From assembly GCA_030744755.1 (NCBI GenBank), contig JASLPY010000026.1, forward strand, positions 1-58,273: DNA of 58,273 nucleotides, given 5' to 3'. Position numbers and translations under genes: made by a program. Below are positions 36,201 to 44,713 of the stretch, one piece after another. The stretch comes from Kiritimatiellia bacterium (GTDB lineage Bacteria; Verrucomicrobiota; Kiritimatiellia; UBA8416; JADHWI01). Positions within the stretch are counted from its first letter, which is position 1, and each line of letters begins with the position of its first letter. Under the pieces are notes generated by a model that saw nothing but the letters and a program-made list of their open reading frames with translations, was not told the origin of the DNA and did not search any database.

Positions 36201-37010
36201 CTTGAAAGAAATAGGAAGATTGGGGGACGTTGGTCCCTTCTTTCGGAGCAGTTCGCGGTATACTTTGCCATCGGTGCTGGTTTCAATCGCATAGTCGGTC
36301 ATACAGAAACCTTTTCCGTATTGCGAGATCACGACACCTGTGAGCTTCTGCGGTGTGCCGAGGTCAATTGTGCAATGCTGGGGGAAGGGCACGTTCTTGG
36401 TCTGCCAGAATCCGAACTCGCCCCGCTTGCGACCGGTCAGAACCGAGGCAGGTCCTTTATACGAGGATGAGGCGGTTACTGGACAACCTGCGGCCAGGTC
36501 CTGTGTGTCGGTGTCTGCTGGAATGAGTTCAGACTGCGGCTTTTGTTTCTGAACAGTCGCCCACCAGTCACGCCATGCCTTGGTCTGCCGGGAAGGGACT
36601 CCCCGTTTTGCATGAGATTCGTAAGGGAATTCCATTCCCGTCAGGTTGGTGAGCGCAACCCACGCTGCCTGCCGTACCGTCCAGTCCTCATCGCTTTCCA
36701 GTGCTTTGAGAAGAACGGGAATCTGCTTTCGCCCGCCACACCAGGCGAGAGACAGACAGGCAGCACGCCTTGTTTCGACGCAATCTGCTTGTGCAGCTGC
36801 CGCCAGGGCATCGGCAGCGCTGTAGGCGCGAAGCATGCCGAGATTTGCGGCTGCAGCCGGCGCTGTCTTTGGTGATTCGAGCTGCGCTACAAGGCCACTG
36901 ATGGTGGCGTCGTGCAACGATATGCCGGGGTCCAGCGCGAGGCACGGCGCAACGGTCACAGCCAGGCAGAAAATCGCGGCCTGTAGCGATGGTCGAAATG
37001 CTATCTTCAT
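33222..37010 (-). CDS. Large exported HzsA-related protein: HEAT + discoidin + beta-propeller + heme motif
   Basis: Secreted multidomain protein of 1262 residues. After the signal peptide (FRPSLQAAIFCLAVTVAPCLA) come HEAT repeats (about 30-145), an F5/8 type C-like domain (about 170-300: CTIDLGTPQKLTGVVISQYG, EARYLRIVSYA), more HEAT repeats (about 330-730), and a TolB/WD40-like propeller (about 760-1080: YLPDGRIVFSSSRTGMRDEY, MNRDGTGIHCIGFNLGRDNE). The end, FVEIPADRLIHCQVLDSDRR followed by ETRSCVGCHENPD, carries one CxxCH heme-attachment motif and resembles hydrazine-synthase alpha-like proteins common in planctomycetes. Only one heme motif is visible. The fusion suggests a glycan-binding scaffold with an electron-transfer or sensory end; the role is unknown. 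Confidence 0.8.
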   Translation of the reverse strand: MKIAFRPSLQAAIFCLAVTVAPCLALDPGISLHDATISGLVAQLESPKTAPAAAANLGMLRAYSAADALAAAAQADCVETRRAACLSLAWCGGRKQIPVLLKALESDEDWTVRQAAWVALTNLTGMEFPYESHAKRGVPSRQTKAWRDWWATVQKQKPQSELIPADTDTQDLAAGCPVTASSSYKGPASVLTGRKRGEFGFWQTKNVPFPQHCTIDLGTPQKLTGVVISQYGKGFCMTDYAIETSTDGKVYRELLRKKGPTSPNLPISFKEAEARYLRIVSYASENSLYPTTFYTVGAFEQIPDKVKQFPSSFLSRERAMRRLGCLGIGGTNTPIIQLMSPYVSKSATEREEKLMVQAGIRALGRLHDKKAQSLLIDLLENAQWARYAADALGDFGGKASAEALIDAYPSYAMSVTRKGPPRLPRDDRPGFEAVDRMYETPYSIALALSRFPLEDKNTREELRYISHLLVANMASDFDGAMIYEEQAFQKVTAYLLERAGTRREVCEISFEALGEPSSRQTAPRLPQQVRADLLKLAKGSPGGTSFAATWITALCRDKDYVPLLIRLLEHDNGWIRINAAKTLMFMNEESAVVPIARLLKESKTEAEHGYFTEFLFRQRGKQGQDESNAQSPCWREAFTRALGHLGTNAHVPLLIKLLNDDRNVLEVRYSAALSLQKLGTSDAIVALTTAASQHPFHSIRLIAREALWKRGLDWDTSLPSAANPRPSTAGQAKPKTGQPEALVFIKGNNTMPNRFQIDPWRQAYSTTDSGPTYRIGDNLYLLRPVKAEGKVTPLTEFTGGYVADCEVSWGGTHVVFARREDNSPWWHIYELELETGKLTQLTDGPYHDVQPTYLPDGRIVFSSSRTGMRDEYHGYPATGLTVMNRDGTGIHCIGFNLGRDNEPAMLSDGSIVFGRLELFYSRLKTEITVQTVRPDGTMNQTIYGPEKRDFWHKVQRASRDGGWGENPPRHRVLRLTQPQPFGEQQVIVATTGGATIVGPGRLNERIIPRWNNMTVTSPYPIGDNRVLCASTVRKDPVDLGIYTLDSDTGELTLVYNDPATADFEARPIVSRSHTPSLPNTLQGNTYTARLICNSARTSQEAITRSRGKLVRIVEGQPVTGRHHTHTNPSGEAWKNHTGTHGRILGTVPLAPDGSFFVEIPADRLIHCQVLDSDRRVVGNQLIWMYARPGETRSCVGCHENPDSAAVTGQRAVPFSAKHAPIKCLPVGNEFSYRAKAWQKGTLLDETEERTRTVNAVSLPGRL

Positions 37011-37072
37011 GTACGGTTACTTCCTGGGCGGAGAGACTTGAAGCTGCTTCATTGTTGCGACGCCGTATGCCC

Positions 37073-38089
37073 TCATTCTGTGGACCCTTTCTTGATCATC
37101 TTGCCGACCTCGGTCAAGGTCTGGACGTCGATATCACGTATGCGGCCGGCGTAGTTGGGACCGATGTTAATCGAGAATATGTTTTCGTACTTCCTGGCTC
37201 CGAGGTAGTCACGGTAGAGCTTTTCTGCAGGATGACAAAGATTGTCGTGTTTGGGCAGAGAGTAGAACCACATTGCACCACCCTTGTGCCTGGGTAGGAT
37301 TGGGTACGTGAATTCCGCCACGAGGAAACCGGTATGATTCGCGTGGTTCTTGTTGTATTTTGTCGCGTTTGCATCTCCGAGCTTTCCGGGCCTGCCCATT
37401 TCCCGCAGGCAGAGTCGCCCCGCGGGTGTGCCGTGGTTGAAGCCCACAAACGTGTTGGGCTGGAATTTGTGCATCCATTCGACGGTTTCTTTGTGCGGCA
37501 GACCGCCGGGGCCGGTGGCGTGATCCATCCACCAGAATTCGATTGGGCCGTACTGTGTAAGTAGTTCTTTGAGCTGGGCTTTCTTTACCTCGGGGTTCAC
37601 TCCTCCGCCGTTTCCGCCTTTGCCGTCTTTCGACTCGGGCCAGTTCCAGTCGCCTTCCGAGAAATACAGGGCCAGCTTGATACCATACTTGTCGCACGAC
37701 TTCCTTAGCTTTGCGAGCACATCAATTCCCAGCGGGCTGTTGGTGACTTTCTTTTCGGTTGTAGCTGTATCCCAGAGGCAGAAACCGTCGTGGTGCTTGG
37801 AGAGAAACAGGATGTAATTCATGCCTGCGGCTTTGGCTGTTTTGCACCACTGGTCAGTGTCGCAGTCGGTAGCCTTGAAATAACCGGCATCCTTGTCTTT
37901 GGTGGGCGTCCATTCATGGCCATAGAACGTGCTGAAAGACCAGCATATGAACATGCCCCATCCCATGTCCTTGATCTGTTGAGCCCTGACTTCGTCTGGT
38001 AGCCTGGTCTTGTTGATTTCCGCTGCGATGCCGCAGTTACAGAACAGAAGTGCAACGGTTAATAGCGTTCCCACCGCGTGTGTCTTCAT
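37073..38089 (-). CDS. Exported alpha-L-fucosidase-like protein (GH29)
   Basis: Glycoside hydrolase family 29, 338 residues from ATG 38089 (GGGAGAG 5 bases upstream; a longer frame to 38194 would run into the URO-D gene). Signal peptide to about residue 23. Family motifs: MGWGMFICWSFSTFYGHEW near the start, SKHHDGFCLWDT (about 98-109), and the nucleophile Asp at about 189 in EFWWMDHA. It stops after the catalytic barrel and lacks the C-terminal beta-sandwich found in most GH29 enzymes. Expected to remove alpha-L-fucose, fitting GH95 and sulfatases nearby. Confidence 0.88.
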   Translation of the reverse strand: MKTHAVGTLLTVALLFCNCGIAAEINKTRLPDEVRAQQIKDMGWGMFICWSFSTFYGHEWTPTKDKDAGYFKATDCDTDQWCKTAKAAGMNYILFLSKHHDGFCLWDTATTEKKVTNSPLGIDVLAKLRKSCDKYGIKLALYFSEGDWNWPESKDGKGGNGGGVNPEVKKAQLKELLTQYGPIEFWWMDHATGPGGLPHKETVEWMHKFQPNTFVGFNHGTPAGRLCLREMGRPGKLGDANATKYNKNHANHTGFLVAEFTYPILPRHKGGAMWFYSLPKHDNLCHPAEKLYRDYLGARKYENIFSINIGPNYAGRIRDIDVQTLTEVGKMIKKGSTE

Positions 38090-38190
38090 ATCTCTCCCGG
38101 TGCTTTCGGATTCTGCTAATGAAAAGGTTAGAAAGGGAATCTTGCGTGAGCGCGGAGCGCAAGTCAAGAAATGGAAGTATCCGGGAATCA

Positions 38191-39204
38191 TCAAGCGGCA
38201 AATCCCGGTTGGTTAAGCGCTTCGTCAATGAATGCCAGCATGTTGTCGAGCGATACGTCTCCTTCGACGGAGTGGGCTGGTGACAGGATATAGCTGCCAT
38301 CCTGGCCGAGCTCGATGAGTTTCTGTGTTTCAGTTCTCACGTTCTCCGGCTGTCCATACGGGAGTGTTTGCTGTGTGGACAGTCCACCGTGGAAAGACAG
38401 GCGCCCGCGGTACTGCGGAATAAGCGCGGCAACGTCCATGACTTCAGGCTGGAACGGGTTGAAACAGTTAAGGCCGATACCTATTAAATCGTCAAACAGT
38501 TCATCAACATCGCCACAGGAATGTATGAACACATACTTCCCAGCATCCCTGACGGTTGCGTACATACGCTTCAGTTCCGGGTAGATGAATTCACGCCAGA
38601 GGCGTGCTCCCATCTGGAGACCTCGTTGCTGACCCCAGTCATCACCGAAGTACACTGCATCGATATCGTATTCGAGGGCCTTTTGTGCCTGGGCTATGTT
38701 GTAATCGCATATAGAGCGCAGGAGTTCCCGGACGAAATCGGGGCGATCGAAGAAATCCATCATCAGGTTCTCCATGCCTCTCAATGTCCAGGCTCGTTCG
38801 TAAAGCGAAAACCCTATGCGAAACAGGCGGAACCTGTCCCCGTACTTCTCTAATTGATCCGGAATGTCCGAGAAAAATCGATCGGCCAACGGGTCAGGGA
38901 ACTCGTAGCCGGCCATCGTTGGTTCAGCAAGTTGCGGGTTCTCGACGTTTCCTATGTCCTTGTCAACGGTCCGGTCCCAGACAACTCCGAATGCGTCGCG
39001 AAACCGGTCATTGCCCATATCCTCGAAGAAGCCAATATCGTTTCCCAGGCCCAGGATGTGATTGTGCAGTATTGGCTCAAGATCATCCGTGCCGAAATGC
39101 TGAACAAGACGTTCCCGTGCTTCCAGCGTAAACGAAAACGACCACGGCACATAAGGTGGCTTCTCGCCGTTGAGTGCGGCCTTTATTACTTCGCGCTTGG
39201 TCAT
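38191..39204 (-). CDS. Uroporphyrinogen decarboxylase (URO-D) family protein, methyltransferase-like
   Basis: 337 residues with a URO-D fold pattern: TKREVIKAALNGEKPPYVPW at the start, DIDAVYFGDDWGQQRGLQMG, KYVFIHSCGDVDELFDDLI and LSFHGGLSTQQTLPYG. The HSCG and GGLSTQ motifs match the corrinoid/CoM methyltransferase (MtaA/MtbA) side of the family rather than heme synthesis HemE. No signal peptide, so cytoplasmic. GGAGAATAGC precedes the ATG. Located between the two fucosidase genes. It could take part in demethylating methylated sugars or another one-carbon step; no corrinoid protein is visible in the window. Confidence 0.82.
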   Translation of the reverse strand: MTKREVIKAALNGEKPPYVPWSFSFTLEARERLVQHFGTDDLEPILHNHILGLGNDIGFFEDMGNDRFRDAFGVVWDRTVDKDIGNVENPQLAEPTMAGYEFPDPLADRFFSDIPDQLEKYGDRFRLFRIGFSLYERAWTLRGMENLMMDFFDRPDFVRELLRSICDYNIAQAQKALEYDIDAVYFGDDWGQQRGLQMGARLWREFIYPELKRMYATVRDAGKYVFIHSCGDVDELFDDLIGIGLNCFNPFQPEVMDVAALIPQYRGRLSFHGGLSTQQTLPYGQPENVRTETQKLIELGQDGSYILSPAHSVEGDVSLDNMLAFIDEALNQPGFAA

Positions 39205-39286
39205 CGCTATTCTCCGTTGCTTCCGCCCGGCCTGATCTACCCACTATCTCCCGAAATCCCCCATGCACGCCTGTGCAAGAGTCTTG

Positions 39287-39396
39287 TAGCTGAATTCGTG
39301 AGAATTCAGATTTCCTCAACTTGGCGCCCCTTCCACCCATCTGAATCCTCACGGATCCAGCTACGGAGAAATCCGAATCCTCACGGATTCAGCTAG
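39287..39396. repeat. Three related 20-bp palindromes forming a larger inverted repeat
   Basis: Palindromes at 39290-39309 (CTGAATTCgtgaGAATTCAG), 39341-39360 and 39373-39392 share the consensus CTGAATCCGTGAGGATTCAG. In addition, 39287-39314 and 39369-39396 are reverse complements over about 24 of 28 bases, so the block can fold as one long arm or as separate hairpins. It lies between the GH95 and URO-D genes. Confidence 0.85.
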
Positions 39397-39434
39397 ATGC
39401 GATTCAGAGATCGGATCTTGATGAACAATGCAGG

Positions 39435-41723
39435 CTAACTTGACACCCGGTACGCCTTGCCCTTCTCTGTACCGAACTCAATGACGCCGGCTTTTACTTC
39501 TATGGTCTTCACTTTGCGGCCATCTTGAGTCACGCTGACGGGGCCTCCCGCACGCAACTTGCAGGAACTGCCCTTTTCCGAGCGCAGTGTGGCACTCGAG
39601 AGTTTTCCTGCCTTCCATTGTATGTCGATCTCGAATGCGCCCCGTGCCCGTATCCCTTTTACTTCTCCGTTCGCCCATGCCTGGGGCAGGGCGGGCAGCA
39701 AATGGATCTCCCCCATGTGCGACTGTACGAGCATCTCGCACACTCCCGATGCGTAGCCGAAGTTGCCGTCGATCTGGAACGGCGGATGCAGATCGAACAG
39801 GTTTTTCGCGATTCCTCCGCCGGCAATGAGGTTGCGGATAAGCTTGTAAGCGTGATCGCCATCATGAAGGCGGGCCCATATATTGATTTTCCAGGCCTTG
39901 CTCCATCCGGTAGCTCCATCCCCGCGGGCATTCATGGATATCTTTGCGGCTTCTGCAAACTTGGGCGTAGTTAGCGGCGATATCTGCCGGCCGGGATGCA
40001 CGGCTATCATGTGCGACAGGTGTCGGTGCTTGTCCCCTTGATTGTCCCTGTCGACCATCCATTCCTGGAGTTGACCCCATTTTCCTATTTGCGGCCCAAG
40101 CAGGTTGTCCCGCATCGAGACCGCTTTCTTCCTCTGGTCATCGTCGACACCCAGGGCTTCCGATCCCTCGGCGAGATTTGACAGTAGATCCCATGCAAGC
40201 TGCTGGTCAAACGATACGCCATCTTCGTGTGGACCGTGTTCGGGAGAGAAGCCGTCGGGCGCGACAAGCACCTTGCCTTCGCCGCTTGGTGCCGGAATCT
40301 CCTTCAGGTGGTCCTCCCAGAACATGAAGATATCCTGCATTATCGGGTAAGCCCGGGTCTCGAGGTACTTCTTGTCGAGCGTGTACGCGTAATGGTCCCA
40401 CAGATTGTTGGCAAGCCATGAGGCGTCACCGATTGACCATTTCCAAGTGCTGCCGCCGAAAGCGCCGTTCTCTGCGTGCATGGCCCAGCCCCTCTTCTTG
40501 AAATGGGCCTTGGTCTCGTTTCGCCTTACTTCGCGTATGGAGTAGATCCATTCGGGTAAGGGCTCGAAGCATTCTGAAAGGTTGGCCTGGTCGACGAACC
40601 AGTAGTTCATCTGCAGGTTCACGTCGGAGTGGTAGTCGCAGCGCCATGGCGGCCGGATGCTGCGATTCCAGATTCCCTGCAGATTGGCGGGCAGGCAACC
40701 GGGCCGGGAACTCGAGATCATCATGTAACGTGCGTATTGGAACAACAGTTCTTCAAGGTCAACGTCCGGTTTGGTCTTGTTGGCAGCCATGCGTTGATCG
40801 GTGGGGAGCTTCTTAACTGCGTCATCCGCGTCTCCCAGGTCGAGGTGCAGCCGGTTGAAGAGCCCCTGGTAGTCCTCGATGTGATCCTTGAGGAGTTCCT
40901 CATATGGTGTCTTGGATGCCGTTGCAAGCTGCGTGGTGATGCGCTCGTGCGGGTGCTCGCCTTTCCAGCCCTTGTCACGCTTGTTGAGGTAGTCGGTTCC
41001 CGCGGCCAGCATGATGGTCAGGCTGTCGCAGCCGCTGAACGAAATCGCACCGTTATCCGCTTTGACAGTTCCTCCCTCGTTCAGAACAAGCAGTTGCGCC
41101 TCGTAATCAAGTACGACCTTGTAGACGTTCTTTGACCCGCGACCGCTTCCCCCTCGATAGGCATACCCGGACAGGTCGCCCTTGGATGTTATGAGGTCTT
41201 TGTCGGCGGTGATCGTTGCCTCATGCATGTCGGTCAAAGAAATCTTACCGGTGTAGGCGCCTTTCTTGTCGGCGGTGTAGCGGAAGATCATGACCTGGGC
41301 GGGACAACTGGAGAAGTACTCGCGCTGATACTTCGTGCCGCCTGCCTCGTACGTGATCGTATGCACTGCTCTGCGGATATCCAGCTCGCGGCGGTAGTTC
41401 TTCGCAGCGTTGTGCGGCATCTCGACGAAGAAGTCGCCGAATGCCTGGTAGGCACCCGTGTCTGTTTCGTCGCCGATCCAGAGGCTGTCCTGGTTGAATT
41501 GTATTTGCTCTTTTTCGGTTCCTCCGAAAACCATACACCCCAATCTTCCGTTACCAAGGGGCAGGGCTTCCCGCTCCCAGTTTGACGCGGGTTTGTCATA
41601 CCAGAGAATACGGTCGGCATGTTCTTGACGGGCGTGCACTGTGGCTAAGCAGAGGAGTGAGAGTACAATTGCAGACGCGATGGGTGATGTCAATGTAGCT
41701 GCATACGATGTGCTATGATTCAT
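39435..41723 (-). CDS. Exported alpha-L-fucosidase/galactosidase-like protein (GH95)
   Basis: Glycoside hydrolase family 95, 762 residues, with a signal peptide ([20 protein letters not shown]). N-terminal beta-sandwich domain starts with [20 protein letters not shown] and [10 protein letters not shown], the family's usual opening. The helical toroid contains [37 protein letters not shown], and [19 protein letters not shown]; the segment [20 protein letters not shown] and [20 protein letters not shown] close the catalytic region. Length and order are complete. GH95 enzymes are mostly alpha-1,2-L-fucosidases. GGAGCACG precedes the ATG. Divergent from the lipoprotein gene at 41855. Confidence 0.94.
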   Translation of the reverse strand: MNHSTSYAATLTSPIASAIVLSLLCLATVHARQEHADRILWYDKPASNWEREALPLGNGRLGCMVFGGTEKEQIQFNQDSLWIGDETDTGAYQAFGDFFVEMPHNAAKNYRRELDIRRAVHTITYEAGGTKYQREYFSSCPAQVMIFRYTADKKGAYTGKISLTDMHEATITADKDLITSKGDLSGYAYRGGSGRGSKNVYKVVLDYEAQLLVLNEGGTVKADNGAISFSGCDSLTIMLAAGTDYLNKRDKGWKGEHPHERITTQLATASKTPYEELLKDHIEDYQGLFNRLHLDLGDADDAVKKLPTDQRMAANKTKPDVDLEELLFQYARYMMISSSRPGCLPANLQGIWNRSIRPPWRCDYHSDVNLQMNYWFVDQANLSECFEPLPEWIYSIREVRRNETKAHFKKRGWAMHAENGAFGGSTWKWSIGDASWLANNLWDHYAYTLDKKYLETRAYPIMQDIFMFWEDHLKEIPAPSGEGKVLVAPDGFSPEHGPHEDGVSFDQQLAWDLLSNLAEGSEALGVDDDQRKKAVSMRDNLLGPQIGKWGQLQEWMVDRDNQGDKHRHLSHMIAVHPGRQISPLTTPKFAEAAKISMNARGDGATGWSKAWKINIWARLHDGDHAYKLIRNLIAGGGIAKNLFDLHPPFQIDGNFGYASGVCEMLVQSHMGEIHLLPALPQAWANGEVKGIRARGAFEIDIQWKAGKLSSATLRSEKGSSCKLRAGGPVSVTQDGRKVKTIEVKAGVIEFGTEKGKAYRVSS

Positions 41724-41854
41724 GTTCGTGCTCCGTTGTTAGCTTCTATGCGTGCCTCGGTCGTTTTTCTCGTGTGATTCTAGTGATTCGCATTGCTTGT
41801 ACACAAGCAGGATTACGTGCTAATGTCCCTTCCAACCTAACAAAAGGAGGTCTC

Positions 41855-43021
41855 ATGAAGACTCGAAGCATTGTCGCTGTAATCATAGCACTCGCCATTG
41901 CCGGATGCACCCAGAATAGCGAACCAGACAAACCGCAGCAGCAGACTGAATCCGAAAAAGCCGCTGCAGGAGCGGTGAAGCCGAAGCTTATCGTGACATT
42001 GCCGGATAATGCCAACACGCCTGATGGCTGTACCCTCGATGCGCAGGGCAACATCATACTGTCGATCCCCAATTTCAATAACGGTGCGCTTATCGAACAG
42101 GGCGTTATCACGGAAGCCTCACCTGCATACATGGCAAAGATAGACAAGGATAACAAGTTCAGTACGTGGTACGAGTTCACGGATGAGGACCTTCATCCGG
42201 ACACGAAGAAAGTTGGACCAATGGACTGTGCGTTCGGTCCCGACGGTAACCTGTACCTTGCCGACAACCAGTTGTTCAACGACGGTGCCCACAAGTCGCG
42301 TATTCTCAGGTTCAACATGAAAGACGGCAAGCCGGTCGACTGCGATGTGGTGGTGGAAGGATTCATATGCTCAAACGGAATGGCCTGGAAGGGTGACAAG
42401 CTGTACGTCAGCGAAACGATTCTTGTTCATCCTGAAAAGGTCGAGGAAGGCCAGCCCAAGCCCAAGCTGATAAGCGGTGTCTACGAGTTTACACTCGCCG
42501 AAATGACCAGCGGTGTTGTGAAGCTCAAGCCATACGCGGACGGCGATGCTGACCCGCGCCTGGTTGCCGAGTACGAAACGAGCAACAACACGGGATTTGG
42601 TGCCGATGGTGTTGCGATCGACGGCGAAGGCAATATGTACTGCGGTATTTTCGAAGACGGCATCATTTACAAAACAACGTTCGATGCCGACGGAAAGCCC
42701 AGCAAGCCCATTCTATTTGCACAGGATCCGGCGATGGCTTGCTGTGATGGGATAATCTGGCGCGAGGAAGACAACAAGATCTACAACACCGACATGCTCA
42801 ATAATGGCGTTGAGACCATCGACATGGATGGCAAAGTGACCGTGCTTCACAAGAACGGCGATACGGACGGCGCGGACGGATCACTTGACCAGCCTTGCGA
42901 AGTGCTCGCGCGCGGCAACGAACTCATAGTGATCAGCATGGATATGCCGTGGGAGAGCGATACCCTCACGAACACGAAGATCGATAAGCCGTACACCGTA
43001 TCCGCGATTGCGCTGGAATAG
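41855..43021 (+). CDS. Lipoprotein of the SMP-30/gluconolactonase beta-propeller type
   Basis: 388 residues from ATG 41855, set by a strong AAAGGAGG 5-12 bases upstream. The lipobox AIAGC makes Cys17 or so the lipidated residue. The mature part is a six-bladed propeller with repeated 'xGxxxDxxGNxY' blades: TPDGCTLDAQGNIILS, MDCAFGPDGNLYLADN, GFICSNGMAWKGDKLYVSET, GADGVAIDGEGNMYCGIFED, GIIWREEDNKIYNTDML. These resemble SMP-30/LRE, a family of lactonases with a metal-binding centre. Could hydrolyse a sugar lactone at the outer membrane. The only plus-strand gene between 31.6 kb and the end, apart from remnants. Confidence 0.85.
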   Translation: MKTRSIVAVIIALAIAGCTQNSEPDKPQQQTESEKAAAGAVKPKLIVTLPDNANTPDGCTLDAQGNIILSIPNFNNGALIEQGVITEASPAYMAKIDKDNKFSTWYEFTDEDLHPDTKKVGPMDCAFGPDGNLYLADNQLFNDGAHKSRILRFNMKDGKPVDCDVVVEGFICSNGMAWKGDKLYVSETILVHPEKVEEGQPKPKLISGVYEFTLAEMTSGVVKLKPYADGDADPRLVAEYETSNNTGFGADGVAIDGEGNMYCGIFEDGIIYKTTFDADGKPSKPILFAQDPAMACCDGIIWREEDNKIYNTDMLNNGVETIDMDGKVTVLHKNGDTDGADGSLDQPCEVLARGNELIVISMDMPWESDTLTNTKIDKPYTVSAIALE

Positions 43022-43052
43022 GGGCTCGGTGCTCGGGAACTGCACGGTGTAG

Positions 43053-43072
43053 CGCCCCTCTCTTGAGGGGCG
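43053..43072. terminator. Hairpin between convergent genes
   Basis: Perfect 8-bp stem CGCCCCTC-tctt-GAGGGGCG between the end of the lipoprotein gene and the end of the URO-D gene. There is no U-run on either side, so termination would be weak or would need help. Confidence 0.5.
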
Positions 43073-43090
43073 ATGCAATCTTCCGCATCA

Positions 43091-44536
43091 TTAGAACGAA
43101 AGCAGGCATTGCCAGATGTAGAGGTTGGCTAACCCGTCGATCTCGCTCCAGATTCGCTCGGCTATATCCGCGTCGCCCTTGATCTCGCTGATTTCTTTGA
43201 CCTTTTCGGCCCAGGAGAAGCATTGGCCCGGTGCGGTCTTTGTTTTGGCGGGGTTGATGAGTCCGTAGTCGCTGCCAAATTCCGTTCCCGGTTCCGGGGC
43301 GATCTTCAAGTCATCATCAGCCGCCATCTCCACGACACCCGACGAGTATACACCGTACTCGCGCGTCGCTTCCGTCATGGCCTTCAGGTTCTCCACGCTC
43401 GTGTCATCCTGCATGATGGCACTGGCGTCCATGATGTAGCCGCCGTCCTGGGCCACCTCTTCGATGACTTTCTTGCAGTACGCGCGCACCTCTTCGGGTT
43501 TCCCGTAGGAGAGCATGACATTCGGTATGCCGCCGCTGAGACAGAACTTGTCGCCAATTTCCCTATGCGTCACAAAGATGTCGGCGCGGTCTACCTGGTA
43601 CACGATGCTCTGGTCCGGGAGTTCCCTGAAGCATTGAAGGTGGTCGGTCCAGTTGCCTTCGGCGTAGTAGAGCGTCTGGTGTCCGTTCTTCCAGAGTTCC
43701 TCGGTGATTGGCTTGACAGTCGGCCAGTAGTGACTCTCGAACGTGCCTTCGGAGATGAACGGTTTACAACCGCGATGCATCCAGTAACCTATGGGCAGCT
43801 GTCCGTTGGGGTCCGCGGTAGTGAGCGCCGCATGGTAGAGGTGGGGGACAAGTGCTTCACATGCCTGCAGAACCTTCTCCGGCTGCGTCATCATATCCAT
43901 GGTCAGCCCTATATAGCCACGCAGCTTGTCGGCTATGATGTCAAAGGGCGCCTTGAATATTCCCGCGATGGCCGAAGGAGTACCGGACTCAGCTCGGAGT
44001 GCCGCCCCCTGGCCGCCGAATGCCATGAAGTAGTTCCACATCGCCATCGCGCCCTTTACGAGTGCCAGGTTGTTGCGATAAGACGTTTTCTCATCCATGG
44101 CACAGATCTCGGTCGAGACGCGGGGAAGCCACTTGTTGTAGAGGAACGCCGTAGGGTCGTCGATGAGCTCATCGTACTCATCTTCCTTCATGAACGCGTT
44201 GTCTTCAGATGGCTCAAGGTACTGAAACCCGTTATCCGGGCTCAGGTCTATTCCGGGGATGGCATAATACTTTGTTCCCTGGGCCTGTGTCAGCCCGGTC
44301 CAGACATAGACCATGTTACCCACGACTGCGTCCCAATCGAAATCCGCGGCGCATTTACGTGCGGCCGCAAAAGCCAGGTTAAAGTCATGGGTGACTTCCT
44401 GATTGGTGTACCCTGCATATTTGGCAGTAAACTCTGCAACGAAGGGCCGGATTGGTACCATGTCGGGCTTTTCATTACGCATAGCCGTTACGTAGCGTCT
44501 GAGTCGTGCATCATATAGCTCATCCATTGCTGTCAT
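43091..44536 (-). CDS. Second URO-D family protein
   Basis: 481 residues, longer than the first URO-D protein because of insertions in the front half. Family features: a charged start (LYDARLRRYVTAMRNEKPDM), the central HGCK-like segment GYWMHRGCKPFIS, LYYAEGNWTDHLQCFRELPD, KFCLSGGIPNVMLSYGKPEE, and YIMDASAIMQDDTSVENLKA near the end. The typical HSCG is replaced by AEGNW, so substrate and mechanism may differ. AGGAG precedes the start. No signal peptide. It stands alone between the lipoprotein and the kinase genes. Methyl transfer is a family guess only. Confidence 0.75.
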   Translation of the reverse strand: MTAMDELYDARLRRYVTAMRNEKPDMVPIRPFVAEFTAKYAGYTNQEVTHDFNLAFAAARKCAADFDWDAVVGNMVYVWTGLTQAQGTKYYAIPGIDLSPDNGFQYLEPSEDNAFMKEDEYDELIDDPTAFLYNKWLPRVSTEICAMDEKTSYRNNLALVKGAMAMWNYFMAFGGQGAALRAESGTPSAIAGIFKAPFDIIADKLRGYIGLTMDMMTQPEKVLQACEALVPHLYHAALTTADPNGQLPIGYWMHRGCKPFISEGTFESHYWPTVKPITEELWKNGHQTLYYAEGNWTDHLQCFRELPDQSIVYQVDRADIFVTHREIGDKFCLSGGIPNVMLSYGKPEEVRAYCKKVIEEVAQDGGYIMDASAIMQDDTSVENLKAMTEATREYGVYSSGVVEMAADDDLKIAPEPGTEFGSDYGLINPAKTKTAPGQCFSWAEKVKEISEIKGDADIAERIWSEIDGLANLYIWQCLLSF

Positions 44537-44580
44537 TGTTCACTCCTGTTTTCTTTCTTAATGCCAAAACGCTCTTTCTT

Positions 44581-44630
44581 GTAGGTTCGATTTACAATCG
44601 GACCACGGTCCCATTTCAATTGGGACCTAC
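44581..44630. promoter_or_regulatory. Nested palindrome upstream of the second URO-D gene
   Basis: GTAGGT (44581-44586) can pair with ACCTAC (44625-44630), and inside it GGTCCCA (44607-44613) pairs with TGGGACC (44621-44627). It lies 45 bases upstream of the URO-D start and 84 bases past the kinase stop. It could be an operator, a terminator-like structure, or a relative of the GGGACC-containing palindromes at 33.1 and 50.8 kb. Confidence 0.35.
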
Positions 44631-44713
44631 TGTATAGAGGAAACACTCCGCAGAATAGCAGGAATCGGTAATCCTCTGAATAGGTTTCTTTTCAAAAAAG
44701 GTGATTCTATATT

